DNA of 64,000 bases from positions 10,875 to 74,874 of the forward strand of contig QNGE01000139.1 in assembly GCA_008508345.1 (NCBI GenBank). The letters are read 5' to 3'. Numbering within the stretch: the stretch's first letter is position 1; each line of letters begins with the position of its first letter. The position numbers and the translations under genes were made by a program. This document shows, in pieces, positions 1 through 12,800 of this stretch. A model generated the notes under the pieces. The model was not told the DNA's origin, made no database searches, and worked only from the letters and a program-made list of their open reading frames with translations. The DNA comes from Paragonimus westermani (lineage: Eukaryota > Platyhelminthes > Trematoda > Plagiorchiida > Troglotrematidae).

Positions 1-451
1 TCGAGAGGAGACACAGTTACTGCCTGTTAACTCCAATCGATAACCCCGCGATTAGGACTTCCGAGACAGGTCGAGATCACAGAACTCATTAAACCTGCAA
101 GGCGATATTTTAGATTACTGATGAGTGGTCGGGGATTTGGTTTATTTTCATGTTGACGATCACTCACATTTGATCGCAGCTGGAAAGTCTATCTGAATGC
201 GATCGCTGCGATCAAATGTGAGTGATCGTCAACATGAAAATTAACATTTTCTAAATTCATCGTTGACTAGTCATCTGCCGTATCTAACGCATTTGATTCA
301 AGATGATTCTGTCTCTGCCGCCTTGTCCCTATAACTGTTCGTTAAAAGTGTACACCTTTAATCAAGGAGCACCTATCAATGACCACACATTTTTGGTTGA
401 TATTCCTAATTCTTAATATCGTTGTCGCACCATTCTCTTTCATCCTTATAG
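1..451. other. Sequence upstream of the first visible ASNSD1 exon
   Basis: Apart from the hairpin at 144-241 nothing is recognised. The stretch ends in a pyrimidine-rich tract and a TATAG splice acceptor at 448-451, so it is read as the 3' part of an intron. The start codon and catalytic Cys2 of the glutaminase-like domain must lie upstream of the window or in an unrecognised short exon here. Confidence 0.5.
144..241. repeat. Perfect 37-bp inverted repeat (hairpin)
   Basis: Bases 144-180 are the exact reverse complement of 205-241, separated by a 24-base spacer (181-204). The arms read ATTTTCATGTTGACG... and ...CGTCAACATGAAAAT. Pairing stops at both ends (143/242 and 181/204 do not pair), so the unit is sharply bounded. 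It lies in the intron or 5' flank just upstream of the first visible ASNSD1 exon. It could be a foldback or MITE-like element or a recent local inversion; no coding potential is seen. Confidence 0.9.
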
Positions 452-859
452 GTTCGGCAGGGTCCACTCAAAGAGGCCAATCTTGACTGTATACAGTCTG
501 TTCTTGGACTCGATTTCTCCACACTGTTGCACCGAGGGCCTGATTTGTGCTCCCACCGATGGATTTCGATCGGTTCTTGTGAGATGTTTGCCCTCGGTTC
601 CGTCTTGTCTCAGCGTGGGACTGTTGTGAAGGAGCAACCCCTGGTGGCCGAAGATGTGCTCTCCGGGTTAAGCTATTTTATGCTGTGGAATGGGGAAATT
701 TATTCTCATGTGGATGATAAAATTTCTGAACGTTTTCAGGATCAATTTAGTAACGATGCTGAAGTGTTGTTATCGTTGCTGAAGGACACGTCATCTCCGG
801 AGGAAATAGTTCGTCAATTTAGTTTATTACGTGGGCCCTACGCTTTCATACTGCTTGAG
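452..859 (+). CDS. ASNSD1: ASNSD1 exon a: amidotransferase-like domain
   Basis: This 408-nt exon (136 codons, phase 0 to 0) starts after the acceptor TATAG and ends at GAG|GTAAGT. It encodes LKEANLDCIQS, then LHRGPD, and near its end LWNGEI and LRGPYAFILLE. These are the conserved RGP, NGE and RGP(Y/W)AF positions of the class II glutamine amidotransferase fold of ASNSD1 and asparagine synthetase. The initiator and Cys2 are not in this exon. Confidence 0.92.
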
Positions 860-3800
860 GTAAGTCAGCTGTGAGCCATTTTTCCCGCTGCTGTATTCTT
901 GGATCACGTGAAGTGATTCTTGTGCAATTTGGACCATATTGAACGCAACAAAGTGCTGTCAACTGCCACGATGTACTTTTATCTGTTGTGTATTTATCAT
1001 TTTCTCTTTGAAGCATTGCATTAGAAACCGATTTTGGTGTTCGACTGCTATAGAATTTTATAGATGAATCAGGACGAAGTTGGAATCCATAGTGACGGGA
1101 GCAAGAGAGGGGGATCGGAAAATGGGAGAATGCTGGTATTCGAACTTTTTGAGGCACACAGTCTACAAGCAAAATTGAATGCGACGTTAACGTTTTGCAT
1201 CATCCTTGTTCTGCAGATGAATTTATAAGGAACCATTGACACGCCAGTGGATTTGTTAGCTTGCTATGCCCCATAAAAGCAAAGTTGGTTAAAAGCTTTA
1301 TATCGTCAAGTTGCTTTACTTGGTCTGCATGATTTCGTTAACCGACCGCCTCTTATGTAACGCCACTGGGCTGAAGGCTTGGTGAGGAATGTGCGACTGG
1401 GTTAACGACCGTTTTGCGTTCGTACTGTATGATTTAATTCATAAAACTAAAGTTTTGCCCGAGTGAACTTGTTTGAATCGTATAGTCAAAAGCTCACCTA
1501 CATATCTGCTGTCTCTCTGATGTCATCTGATGCAAGTGCGTTGGACAAAATCATCGATGATTAGTATTCAAGAAGAGTTTGATATCGCACACCTTCAGCA
1601 CTCGTGTTCTGCAACCTGGGAGGGCACTGGTCTTTCCGCGATCTCATAATTGTGGAAATTGAGCTTGTGAGATACCGTTTGAGCGCCAAAATAATCCGGA
1701 TTTCTTGATTTAAAGAATCAGTCTGTACTTGTGAAAAGTGCCTAGATAAATCTTTGTCATTTGAGCGCACACAAATTCTGTACTACCGTATCTCATATCA
1801 AGGTCTACAGATACCGGTCGAATATACTCCGCATTGAAATTGGTGCTCAGTAAAGCTAAGCGTAATTTTTACACATGCTACATACACCAGTTTGGAGATG
1901 CTCGATGTGGACATTGCTGTTTTGCCAGTTTCCACGAGGCACACTTGTTGTTGGGTGGTATTTTCCGTTCAACAGTCCTTTATAATATGGTTTCAAGTAC
2001 GTATTCTTCTCGCAAGATTGTGACATTACAACCTTCCCAAGATCAAACCGTATGGCTACGAAGGCCACAGATCGATTGATGTACGTATGAGGCTGTGAAC
2101 AGCAAAATAAGAGTGTTTCGGGGATGAAGGTAAAATTGGGCAACTTGGGTCATCTGTTACAACAAAACTGTTTCATTGTTTTTTGGGTGACTTTGCTACG
2201 CGGATGCGAAGCGTGGCCGATAAAGATGAACAACGCCAAACTTACTGAGATATTAGCTGTGTATGCGTGCATTCAGTTGCATGCATATGGTTTTGAGGGG
2301 TTTTTGGTTTCAACACCGAAGTTCAGACAAGCTCATTCATTCATTTTCTGGAAACTGTAGTAGACCCATCCTAGCTGAGAGTGATGTTCTCTACCCGTGA
2401 ACCAAAGGCTCCATTCACGATGTCCTTTGAACAGTGATTATATGAGGCTATGCGCCCACAGCTCTATGGAGTTTAAAGGCTGTGATTCAAACGTCGACCT
2501 GCGTCTAGATGATTGGCTGTAAGCGGATAAACCAGAGTGTGATCTCAAATGTGGAGGCAGGGGTACAGATGAACCGCCCTTATGTTAGTTGCACAGTCGT
2601 CTTGGTGTACCTGAAATCCTGGTTTCGGACAACGACAATCCACTTTCTTCAGGTGGATTTGCAGAAATCTTTCAACGGAATGGAATCCAGCATATATAAA
2701 CGCCACCGTATCACCTAGAGTCAATCGGCTAGGTGGACCGCATTGTTGACACGTTTAAACGAGCATTCCTGAAACCCAAGGGGGGGACTGCGCCGGAAAC
2801 AATCGAGGTGGTTCTGATGACATACAGAGCAACCCCGCACCCCAACACATCGAACAACAAGTCTTCGGCGGAGACATTGACGCACGGGAATATCCGCCTG
2901 CCCATTGACGTTACACGCCCAGCATCACGATTACCATCTATGCGAAACAGGCACATGAAGCAGCAGTTCAACCGCCGTCATAGTGCGATCAATCGTACAT
3001 TTTCCTTGGGTTATCTCGTACTCACGAAGGCCTACCGTGATGGTGTTGGACAGTGGACTGCAGGCCGCATACTACGACGGACTGGTCGAGTCACCTACGA
3101 CATGGAAATGCAATCTTCCATATGGGTCCGCCATGCAAATCGGCTGTGTCCTTTTTTCCAACAGGTGACCGTCCAATCGAGGTAAATCATTCCATTGGAT
3201 GTTCTCTTGGAAACATTCGAACTACCTCAAGATCTTACGGCTACTGCTCCAAATTTGGAGGCCCATTCTCCAAGCATCTGCACACCTAGACGATGCATGG
3301 GTCATTCCCGAATACAAGTTGTGCACATGTAAGTTAATCCTCGACAGCGATCGTACAAGCAATTAACTAAAGGGGGAGACCTTAGGTGGACGTCAACTAA
3401 ACAGACAGTTGTGTTTCTTACTGCACCTTTACACTGCTTCTTCATTTGCGTTTCAGCTCATCATTGGTGCTTCTTTTACCGTGGGCCAATAATTCTATCT
3501 CATCACGCTGTGAGCGTTCATTACCAGTGTGTTTTCCAACCGATGAACATTCCATCAAGACTCGTTTGTCTTCTCAGTTTGAGTTGTGTGATTGAATATA
3601 CAACTAGCTGATCTGTTCAAAAACTCAGGGATACAACAATCCCGAAATCAGCTGCCTAGCGAACCAGATTTTTTTGGTATAAATGAGTACCATCTGTCTC
3701 TTGATTGTTGAAGCGTGCACACTGAATTTCCCGGATGATTTTTGGAAGCCACCAAATGTAAACGACATAATAATTAGGCGACTTGTTATCTACATACAGG

Positions 3801-6800
3801 TGGTAATAGCTTCTCAAAGCATTCTAGCAGGATTACGCAACAGTTTAGCATTCACACAACGGTTTGCTATGACTTCATTTCATCAGCCTAATTATTATTG
3901 CCTTCCCCTAGTGTGCTTGTAAAGTCAATGCCAAGGCCCAGTAAGTATAGCATGATGCATCATTGACACGTTTGAATGCGAATATGTGTAGCCGTAGATT
4001 ATGGGAGTCTAAGATGATCATTTCTGCACTGTTCATGTGCATACCACCGACTCGAACCAATGCTCACAAACTACCAAAGTGAACTCTTTCGAGAGCAAGT
4101 TCGCCTTACCATGATCGGGTCAAGTGGTTAGTGGATGTTGTGCAACCATTAAGCGTACTCGTTTTGAAGTTCGGTTCGTTGTACACTTTTGACATGTTTG
4201 ACATTCCAGTTACCGCTGATTTGAAGCGCAGACCTATATGCTCTTTTAACGTAAATTCTCTGTTTACATAGTTTTCACCTAAACAGACCGTCAGTTTGGT
4301 CTCTGATTTTGGATTGGCTCGTTTCATGAAGTTTGATGCCAAAGTCATTATCCCTAAAACTTAGCTATTACTATACACTAGAACTACTAAATTTTATTTT
4401 CAGAATAAGGGTTTTAAACAAGTAGACCGTTTCGCGATAGGTACCCCTCTGAGATTGGTTTTGGATGACTTATTTATATCGATGGTTGAACTCCGTCTTG
4501 CGAATACACTACACATGACATTCGTTTGATGATTCACCTTGGTATAGTTCAGTAGCTTTTTTGCATGTTTCATTTCTTTACCTATAGCTTTTTAGTGGCA
4601 GAGTTTATTTTGGCCGGGATCGTTTTGGTCGTCGTTCGTTGGTGGGTAAACGCTCTCATAACTTGACATCTTCTGTCGGTATGAGCCTAACCGTGATCTC
4701 AAGCGTCTTCCTTGAGCAGACTACCAACACTACCGATGTGGTGAGTTGTTACACTTCATTTCGTTGCTCCTCTGCTTATGGTAAAAGGAATATGACTGTT
4801 GCTCCAGTGCATAATTTTCGTTTTGCTTTATGTTCCAGGATGACTGGGTCGAGATACCCGCAGTTGGACTATTTGTGGGTCAGTTTTCCCGATCGAATGG
4901 GGCTTGGTGTTTCTCAGATTTTCTCCTGTATCCTTGGACAGCTGAACATACCACCTTATCTTACAATGTCAGTAGTTTGGACGTGAAACAAGCTAGCTGT
5001 GTCTTATCTCATTCGTCTGTATCAATACACCTGGGGATTTCCACCTCGTCATCGATTGAGGAAGTTTCTCTGCGATTTCTGGAGCTTTTGTTGGATGCAA
5101 TGAAGGATCGCATTTTGCTGGCCTCGGTTGTATGTACTCAATGTAGTCGTATGGCAGATCCACTTAACGCGGCTTCATCGACGTGTGAACATGCCCGATT
5201 TGCTGTGCTGTTCTCCGGGGGCGTGGATTCCACCGTATTGGCTGCCTTATGTGACCGGTAAGTACGCACTATCATGCCCTCACTCCCTTTGATGGACCGT
5301 TACCTGCTGTGTCATCCTTTCCGGGTAAGCTATCACTTCTTTGCCTGAAGACATAAAGCCAGGCTGGCAATGCGATTGTTATCATTGTTGCTGCTGTTGT
5401 TATGTTTGGCCGAAATGTCTCTGAGTCATTTCACTCGAGTTACCTAGTTTCCAGTGTTGATTCACACCGGATCAAGGTCGCATGTTTTCCATCACTGGTG
5501 TCCTTGTAGTCCGACCGAGAATGTGTCCACTCACAACTTAAAGGTTGCATAATAGACCAACTTCAGTGTGTTTATAGCTTCTACTTAGCCTTGTAGAATC
5601 TCGCGTTAATTGGTACTACAAAAATGAAGTCCACCAGTCAGAAGACATTGGGGGAACAGGCGTCGAAGTTGAATTTTGAAATTTCATGGCACGAAAGAGT
5701 AACGTTCAATACCGTAAATTAATTTTCGAGGAAGTCCCAAAAAATAAACCGTTTTCTATATAGAAAAGCTGATTTTCTCCAACCAAATGCCCCTGCAATG
5801 AATTTTCAGCCAATTTAGATGAAGTGGTAGGCCGAAAGTTCCTTCAATTGACTTTATTTATTCGGCTGAGGAAGCTACATTAGTTAACTTTGTCAAAATC
5901 TTGCAGTCTTCCGGTATCATTCGATCAACTATTAACTGATTATAAAGATGGGACATGGGATCGGGTTCTGCGCCCAAATTTTTATCTCATATTTTTCGTG
6001 TGTTCAATGTGTTTGATCGAGATAAACGGATATTGGAAAATAATGTGAGAATAACCCGTTAGTAGGTAGAGGAACTTCTCATCATTTCCGGGAGGTTTCC
6101 ATGTAAGTTCATGTCAGTCCAGCTGTACGCTGTACTAACAGAGATGGCGTGTAGTACGTGCGACAACGTTCACTTACTTCTCGTCAGCGGGTATTTCGCA
6201 GTCCACCTTGAATGGTGTACTCAGTAGGTTAATTCGATGACGGAAGAGTGTGTTCAGCATCAAATGGTCTGAAAAATATATAAAATGGATGTTTCGCACT
6301 TAACACAGAAAAGTATCAGGATGAACTACTGATGTATTGCTGTCTATGATGATGGTGATGATAACACATGATGATGATGAAAGTCGTAGAAATGGCTAAG
6401 AAATGGGACTGCGTAGTCCAAACACTTTGTTATGTTCACACGGTATTTCTTGCTTACGTCTGGGTGGGTATATGTATGAGCCACTTATTTTTGTGAGAAG
6501 GCAAAAGACTTCCAATTTTACCGAAAGAGAAGCAACATGGTCGGTGAAGGCCATCTGAGTCAGACGTTTCCGTCCCACCCACATTTTGCTTGTGACTGAC
6601 ATAATTTATTGTCAAACATTACTTTGTGCTCACTATCTTAACTTTTGGCAGTCCCATTATCGCGGAGTGTGTTACTTAAGTTACGTCATATTTTGGACAC
6701 GACTTCCTCCCACGGTGTGATTGCATTCTCCAGACACAAGTAACTTGTATTTCCGCATATGCGCCCACTAAGATGTGTTTTGATTTCGGGCTACTTACAC

Positions 6801-9800
6801 GAAATGAAGTAGTATGGGTCTTAATAGCTAAGTAACTGATCACTGTCACAGCACTTCCCACGTCTGTTTTGAGCGAAACACCAAACTCACCGTGAAACGC
6901 TTTCAGGTACTGTTAGATTTCATTCTGATAATAAGATCTAGTACATAAAAAGTTGGGTGTCATGGTCATCTGAGATTTATATCATGAAAGAAACGGGCCA
7001 TATGTGACTACCACTGTGTGCCTGCGCGCAATTTTGCACCTCACTTATGTTAAGCATTTGTTAAGCTACTGAGGAGCGTTACTCACGCGCTATTTTGGTC
7101 GAGCGTTCAAGTATGGCGATGGGATCACGAACTCGGGCGTGATCATCACAATCACTACACAAGTCTGAGTGATGGAGTTAAACGTCTGAGCTGAATAGTG
7201 GTATGCAAAACTAATACGACTAAGAGTGAAACGCTAATCTGCTTCCTTTCATCAAAGATTAACACCTAATCTGTGATCATCTCAATGCGTAATAATACAA
7301 CTCATATATATGTAGAATGGGCTGACCAGAAGGTATTCCTGGATGTGAAAGCTGTGTAAACGATGTTATTGGTGTTCACTCCACGTCTTGTTTACGTGAA
7401 TATTCCTCTTGTTCTTGTGAGCGCTTGAGTGGAATTTTCATGCTGTAGTGTTCAAAAAGCTTATGGCTACAGTGGTGCGTTTAATTATCAAGCTTTTTAC
7501 CCTTTGATTAACTTAGATTTATTCCTACGAATCAACCGATCGACTTGATCAATGTGGCGTTTGCTCAGACTCAAGTGAATAGAAATTCTAATGACAGGTT
7601 AGTAAGCTTTGCAATACGGCTCGTTTAACTAACTTTCAGTCAGTCATGCCAACGATAAATCCTTTTGCATACTTTACGAGAGCATTGTGCCAGCAATCAT
7701 CGTTTACGTGTTCTTCGGTGTTTATTTTCTCAACTTGAACTTTTCTACTTCTGGACTTCCGTTCTGTTGTTATCCCAAACAGCACTCAGAACAATTTTGT
7801 TGTTATTTCTCCGTGTGAAGCCCCTGATCGTCAAACTGCCTGGCAAAGCTTCCATGAACTCTGTCAGATTTCTCCAACTCGCCGGTGGCAACTGGTTACA
7901 GTAAGTCAGAGGATTTCAATCTCACCTCACTTGTTTTAGTCTACTCACGCTTTATTGTTCTATCACTTGAACCAATTTTCAAGATGATTTGTTTGTTTGA
8001 TTTAACCAGAATGGTAGTCGAGTGAGTGCAGTTATGGAGTTCATTCCGACTAGGTACATAGAACGTTAGATTCCAACCCTTGAGGCCGTGAATGTTTCTC
8101 TTTTTCTTAATTGAACAAGAAATCCCTGGCGGACGGGTCACCATCTGGCGTATAATAACTCCGCATTTGATGTCCTCCTGATAGGCCTAAGCACGTGATT
8201 GCATTAAAGTAACTACCGTGACCTTCAACATCTGTTTGTAATCGATGTGATTTTGAAGAGCGGAAAAATCATACTCTTTGCTAGTGGACTGTACAACGCG
8301 CAGTCTGGTTTGAGCCGTATGAATATGGTCAGGTTTATCCAAACTGACAGATAAACTTATCCTATTTTGAGGGAACAATCGCAACCTTTGTCGCAGCAAG
8401 GTTTATTCGGAAGTTGAGCTCTTTTTCTGTCTCATCCTAGCTTGCGCAACACTTTGCCAAACTTACAGAAGCCCCATAACAAGTTATGTGAAATGTTCTA
8501 AGCTGTGGGTATGTAGACTTTCGCCAAACCTGTTGCAACACAACCGATTCAGTCGATACAACCTATGGAACAAAAGAACACAACAAAGCTGGATGCGAAC
8601 TCATGTTCTCACTTCTGATAGCGTTTCCAACCAGAAAGTGATGATCGTTTCTAACATGTCAGCCAAGAAGCTGGTTACATTTTACGGGACCAGACCTATG
8701 TCCTTCGAACCCGTCTTGCAGTGACTATATGGCAGTCATTTACAGTTTAAGTGAGGTCGTGCGAAAAGCTCACTTGTTAAAAATGGCAGTCTAGCATTCG
8801 AGTTGTGTGTCTGATCCATTGGGGCCTGTTTAGCGACATGCTATACTTTTATGTTCCAAAAGTATGTCGACGAACCGTATCATTGCGTATGCAGGGTTCT
8901 CGTTGCACACATGCAGTGTTACGAATACACCGCGGTTGGTGAAACGTCACCTGAACGAATGGGCCAACTTTCACAGTTATACAGTAGGACGGAGTAGACT
9001 GGGTGTTCGTACACCCCGCCTTTCGGTGAACGACTACTGTCTCGTTGACGGCACAGATGGTGAAGGTTCATAAGTACCAATCGGGCTTTGACCATTTGAC
9101 TTCTCGACCATTTCCAGCGTGTCACCAGCAATGATGAACACAGGCGCAATCTTCTGTCACTAACGGGACAGAACTGTGGATAGGTGACCTAGTAACACCT
9201 TATGGTTCTAGACGGATGTAGGTAACTAAAAATTGCCCTGGATGCCTCCCATAACTCTCAAGCGTTTGGTTCCGTGCGCTGTGAGACGTTGTGGACGTTG
9301 TGTGGTAAGTTGGAATGCCCAGATAAGTTCAAGTCAATTGGAATGTTGCATGCGGGTATAGAGGCGAAAGTGCAGTCGTGTGGACCGACCCCTGATGATT
9401 TTAACGTTGTCATTGTTGTGAAGTCAGGTTGTGTCTTAACTTCCATCCTGTTCTGTTAAGACGTGACCGCAGTGTTAACACTTACTCTTCAGAACTCTGG
9501 GGACGGGATGCCTACACCTAGAATTGGCATCATTGGAGACGTCGTGGATAGCCGCTCAGACTTCTGCTGCTTGAGTAGCAGTCTGTTGACAGATCTGTCC
9601 GTGGAATGCGGGTTGGGGGCTTGTATGGCAAAGACTGGCGCTGCCTTCAGGCGTCTTGAAGGGCGTGTTTTGGAGATCCACAACCTGAAGATGAAAACAA
9701 GGTTGCCTGTCCTCCGCTCAGCAATGCTGTCCCCAGTGTTGAACGGTAATGGAACTTTGACAGTGTATCAACAAAGTATGCGCTATCTGAACCGCTTCTG

Positions 9801-12800
9801 TCTACGACGACCAAGACCTATCTTGGATGTTCGGTAGTTGGATATGGTACCGTACACTGAAGTACTTCACCCAGTGGATACGGGTGGGCTTGAGGCCATA
9901 CTGACACTCAGTCAGCTAAGTTGAACGGGACACTTCCGTAGAGTGGGTGACAAACGAATTCCGAGGCAGTTGCTGTGTGGGCTACTGAAAACAGGCAGAG
10001 GAACTCCTAATGATCGGAAGATGAGATCCCAGTTTGTTATTTAAGTACGCCTTTCGCGTTGTAATATTGGTCTTAAGCCATAAGATGATGTAGCCTCAAC
10101 CCAGATCGTCTCACTATTTGTTATCTGTGGGCTGAAATACTACCAGGACGCCCGGACCCAGACAGAAGAATGATTGGGGTTCCCGATCAAAGCCTTTGAT
10201 TAGAAAATCTGTTCCGCAAGGCAGTGGTAGGAATACGATCTGGAGGGACATCCGAAGTTTCATCGAGCGACACCTGAGTGGCGGTGAATTCAGACACGCG
10301 GTACGCGAAGCAACTATGGGTGTCATAGGTCTTGGCGACATGACTATGTGGCGTTGCGGCACATGTTGCTACGAATGCGCTGGCGGTCTCCAATTGGTAG
10401 GTCCCCGACGTACTCGTAGTACACTCCTTAACAAAAGGGCAGCGAGTTTTCTGGGCGCAAATAAGTTGCCATACAAATGTATATAAATAAATATAATCGT
10501 TCGTATCAATAAACGACCTCCGTCCTGTGATGTATCATCCGCTCTCTCCTACCCTTTCCTTTCTTCGGCTTTGTTGGTGCATTGTATGATAAATGTCTCG
10601 TTTGTTTTTCGGTCAACTGAAACCTTTTTCTCCCTTCTCTCGAGAGTACAATAGTGTGTACCACCGTATTGAACTAATTCTTGTTGTCTTTTGATCTCAA
10701 GTTATGGTCTCATTTTTTTTCGATTATGAAAGTTAAGGATTTTACTTTCGTACTGGTCTGCATTCTGGTTATCCAGCATTGGCCGGTTAGCCCATAACAA
10801 ACTCCCCTCACTCATATATATATATATATATATACGTGGTATGTAGGTGGAACCGCTAACGGTGCAACACAAGCCAGTTTTGGTGAGTGTCATGCACAGA
10901 CTTTCTTTGGCTTTGATCACTGTGACAGGCTGATCCGAAGCGGATACCACCAACCGCGTGTGTGCTGTGAGCAGCGGCTGGAACGTCAGGACTTTCTTGT
11001 ATGGTTTATGGGTGTTGTATGTGGATGAACGAGTGAATTTGTTAACCTTTATATCACATTGTACGCTGAGCAGATTTGCATTGGTTGTTTAGCTTTGAGT
11101 AAAACGACTAGTTGTTTGTAGCGCGATTTTCATGTATTTATTTGTGTGGCCGGTTATTGATGTCTCAGTGCCCTAATACTCCGTCAGAGTAGTTCTCATA
11201 GGATCAAATTTATTCTCATTAACCATCTTGGTTTGCATTCAATTCTCCACTTTCTTCACGATTTCCTCAGTTTACACATTTTCCAGAGTTTAAAGAATTT
11301 TATTTTTCGATCCGATCTTCTGTTTCACTGTGCTATTAGGCTTTACGACTCGTGCTCGACCATTCTACTAGTCGGTGATCCTCCGATTGACATCGGAAAG
11401 TGCATGGAACGACACACTTGGCCGAACTTGTGTTGATGGATGTAGCTGTTTGTGCTGACCTGTAGAGTTGCGATTGGAGTGATCAGCAATTAGTCTGCGT
11501 CCTGCGTAATTTAAATTCCGATTACTATTTTTAACCCGGAATTTAAGTTGTGGTCTTCCTATTTTTCTCTTTTATCTCCTGTCTAACCTCAGACGTGTCA
11601 ATTGTCAAAAACAAGCATATGTGAACGTTCATAGGTGTGAAATGAAATAAAAACTGAGTTAGATTAATGTGCATTTTTCCTGGAAACCGAAATTTTTTAT
11701 ACCTTTTCGACTGCTTTGTACCAAACAATTTGAATGTGGGACACTTGTTAAATTACAGTTCATCAATTCACATCCTTACCTTGACGTTCGTTTGTAAGTC
11801 AAACATCCGTGTGTTCCACAAGTGCAAGTAACTTGCCGATAGGCGTTTATCTATCAAAAGCTGCCTATCCTCGAATGGACCTACTAGTTTTGGCACGAAG
11901 CGAAACTGTTACGTGATGTATCGCGTAGCCATTTGGCCTCGTGCTTACACACGCACATACACACACGACACTAATTAGCGTGATGGCGCGGTTTGTTAAT
12001 CCGTTTCGGCCCTTGTTTACGCTCACCACAATTGAGTTTGATCTTTTTTCGGTTCACGGTATCTTCAGGTTGACGTGTCGTTGGAGGAACTTCGAACAGT
12101 TCGGTAAGCCCATTAATCTAATTATAGTAATGGCAAGTTTATTTGCTGTAATGTTCTTATCGTTTCTCATATAGCCGTCTGTTATCGTAGTTATGCTAGT
12201 ATTTTGCTCTCGGTCATTCGGAATGTTCACTTAATTTTGCCCCTAACTACATCACTGGGTTCACTGCCAGGTTGCTACAACTAACACTTTCAGACTTCAG
12301 ATCCATTGCTTAAGTAGTTTAAGGTAACTGCCGGTCGGTCGTAAGCACGCTACCGACTTTCGAGAGGCACACGCAATTACGGGTTCGAGCTTCAGTTGTC
12401 CCGTTTGCTGCTGTCCAGGCTAGGTTAACCTGACGACTCACATGCGATGTATATCGCACGTAGTTGATGACACATCAATGTCGTCATGTTCTGCGGTTTG
12501 ATTCAGTTAACCGCTAGCATTTATTGATTTTCCTGTTCTGCGTTAACGGTTTGATGACCTTTTTGCGAATGGTGTTGCTCTTCTTAGCTCGGGTTGATGG
12601 CTTAGTTACTCGGTTGTTTGCGGACCTTGACGTTTAGGTTGCAAACGTTTCATCACCAAACGAGGTGATATCATGAACCACTGCGCAAGTCTCTGAGTAT
12701 CTGGGCTTGTGTTTTGACCTCGAATAGAAAGTGTAAATCATTGCTCATTTTCATGTTTTGCTTCGATTTAACGTAGTCAGTCCGATCACAACACGCGACA

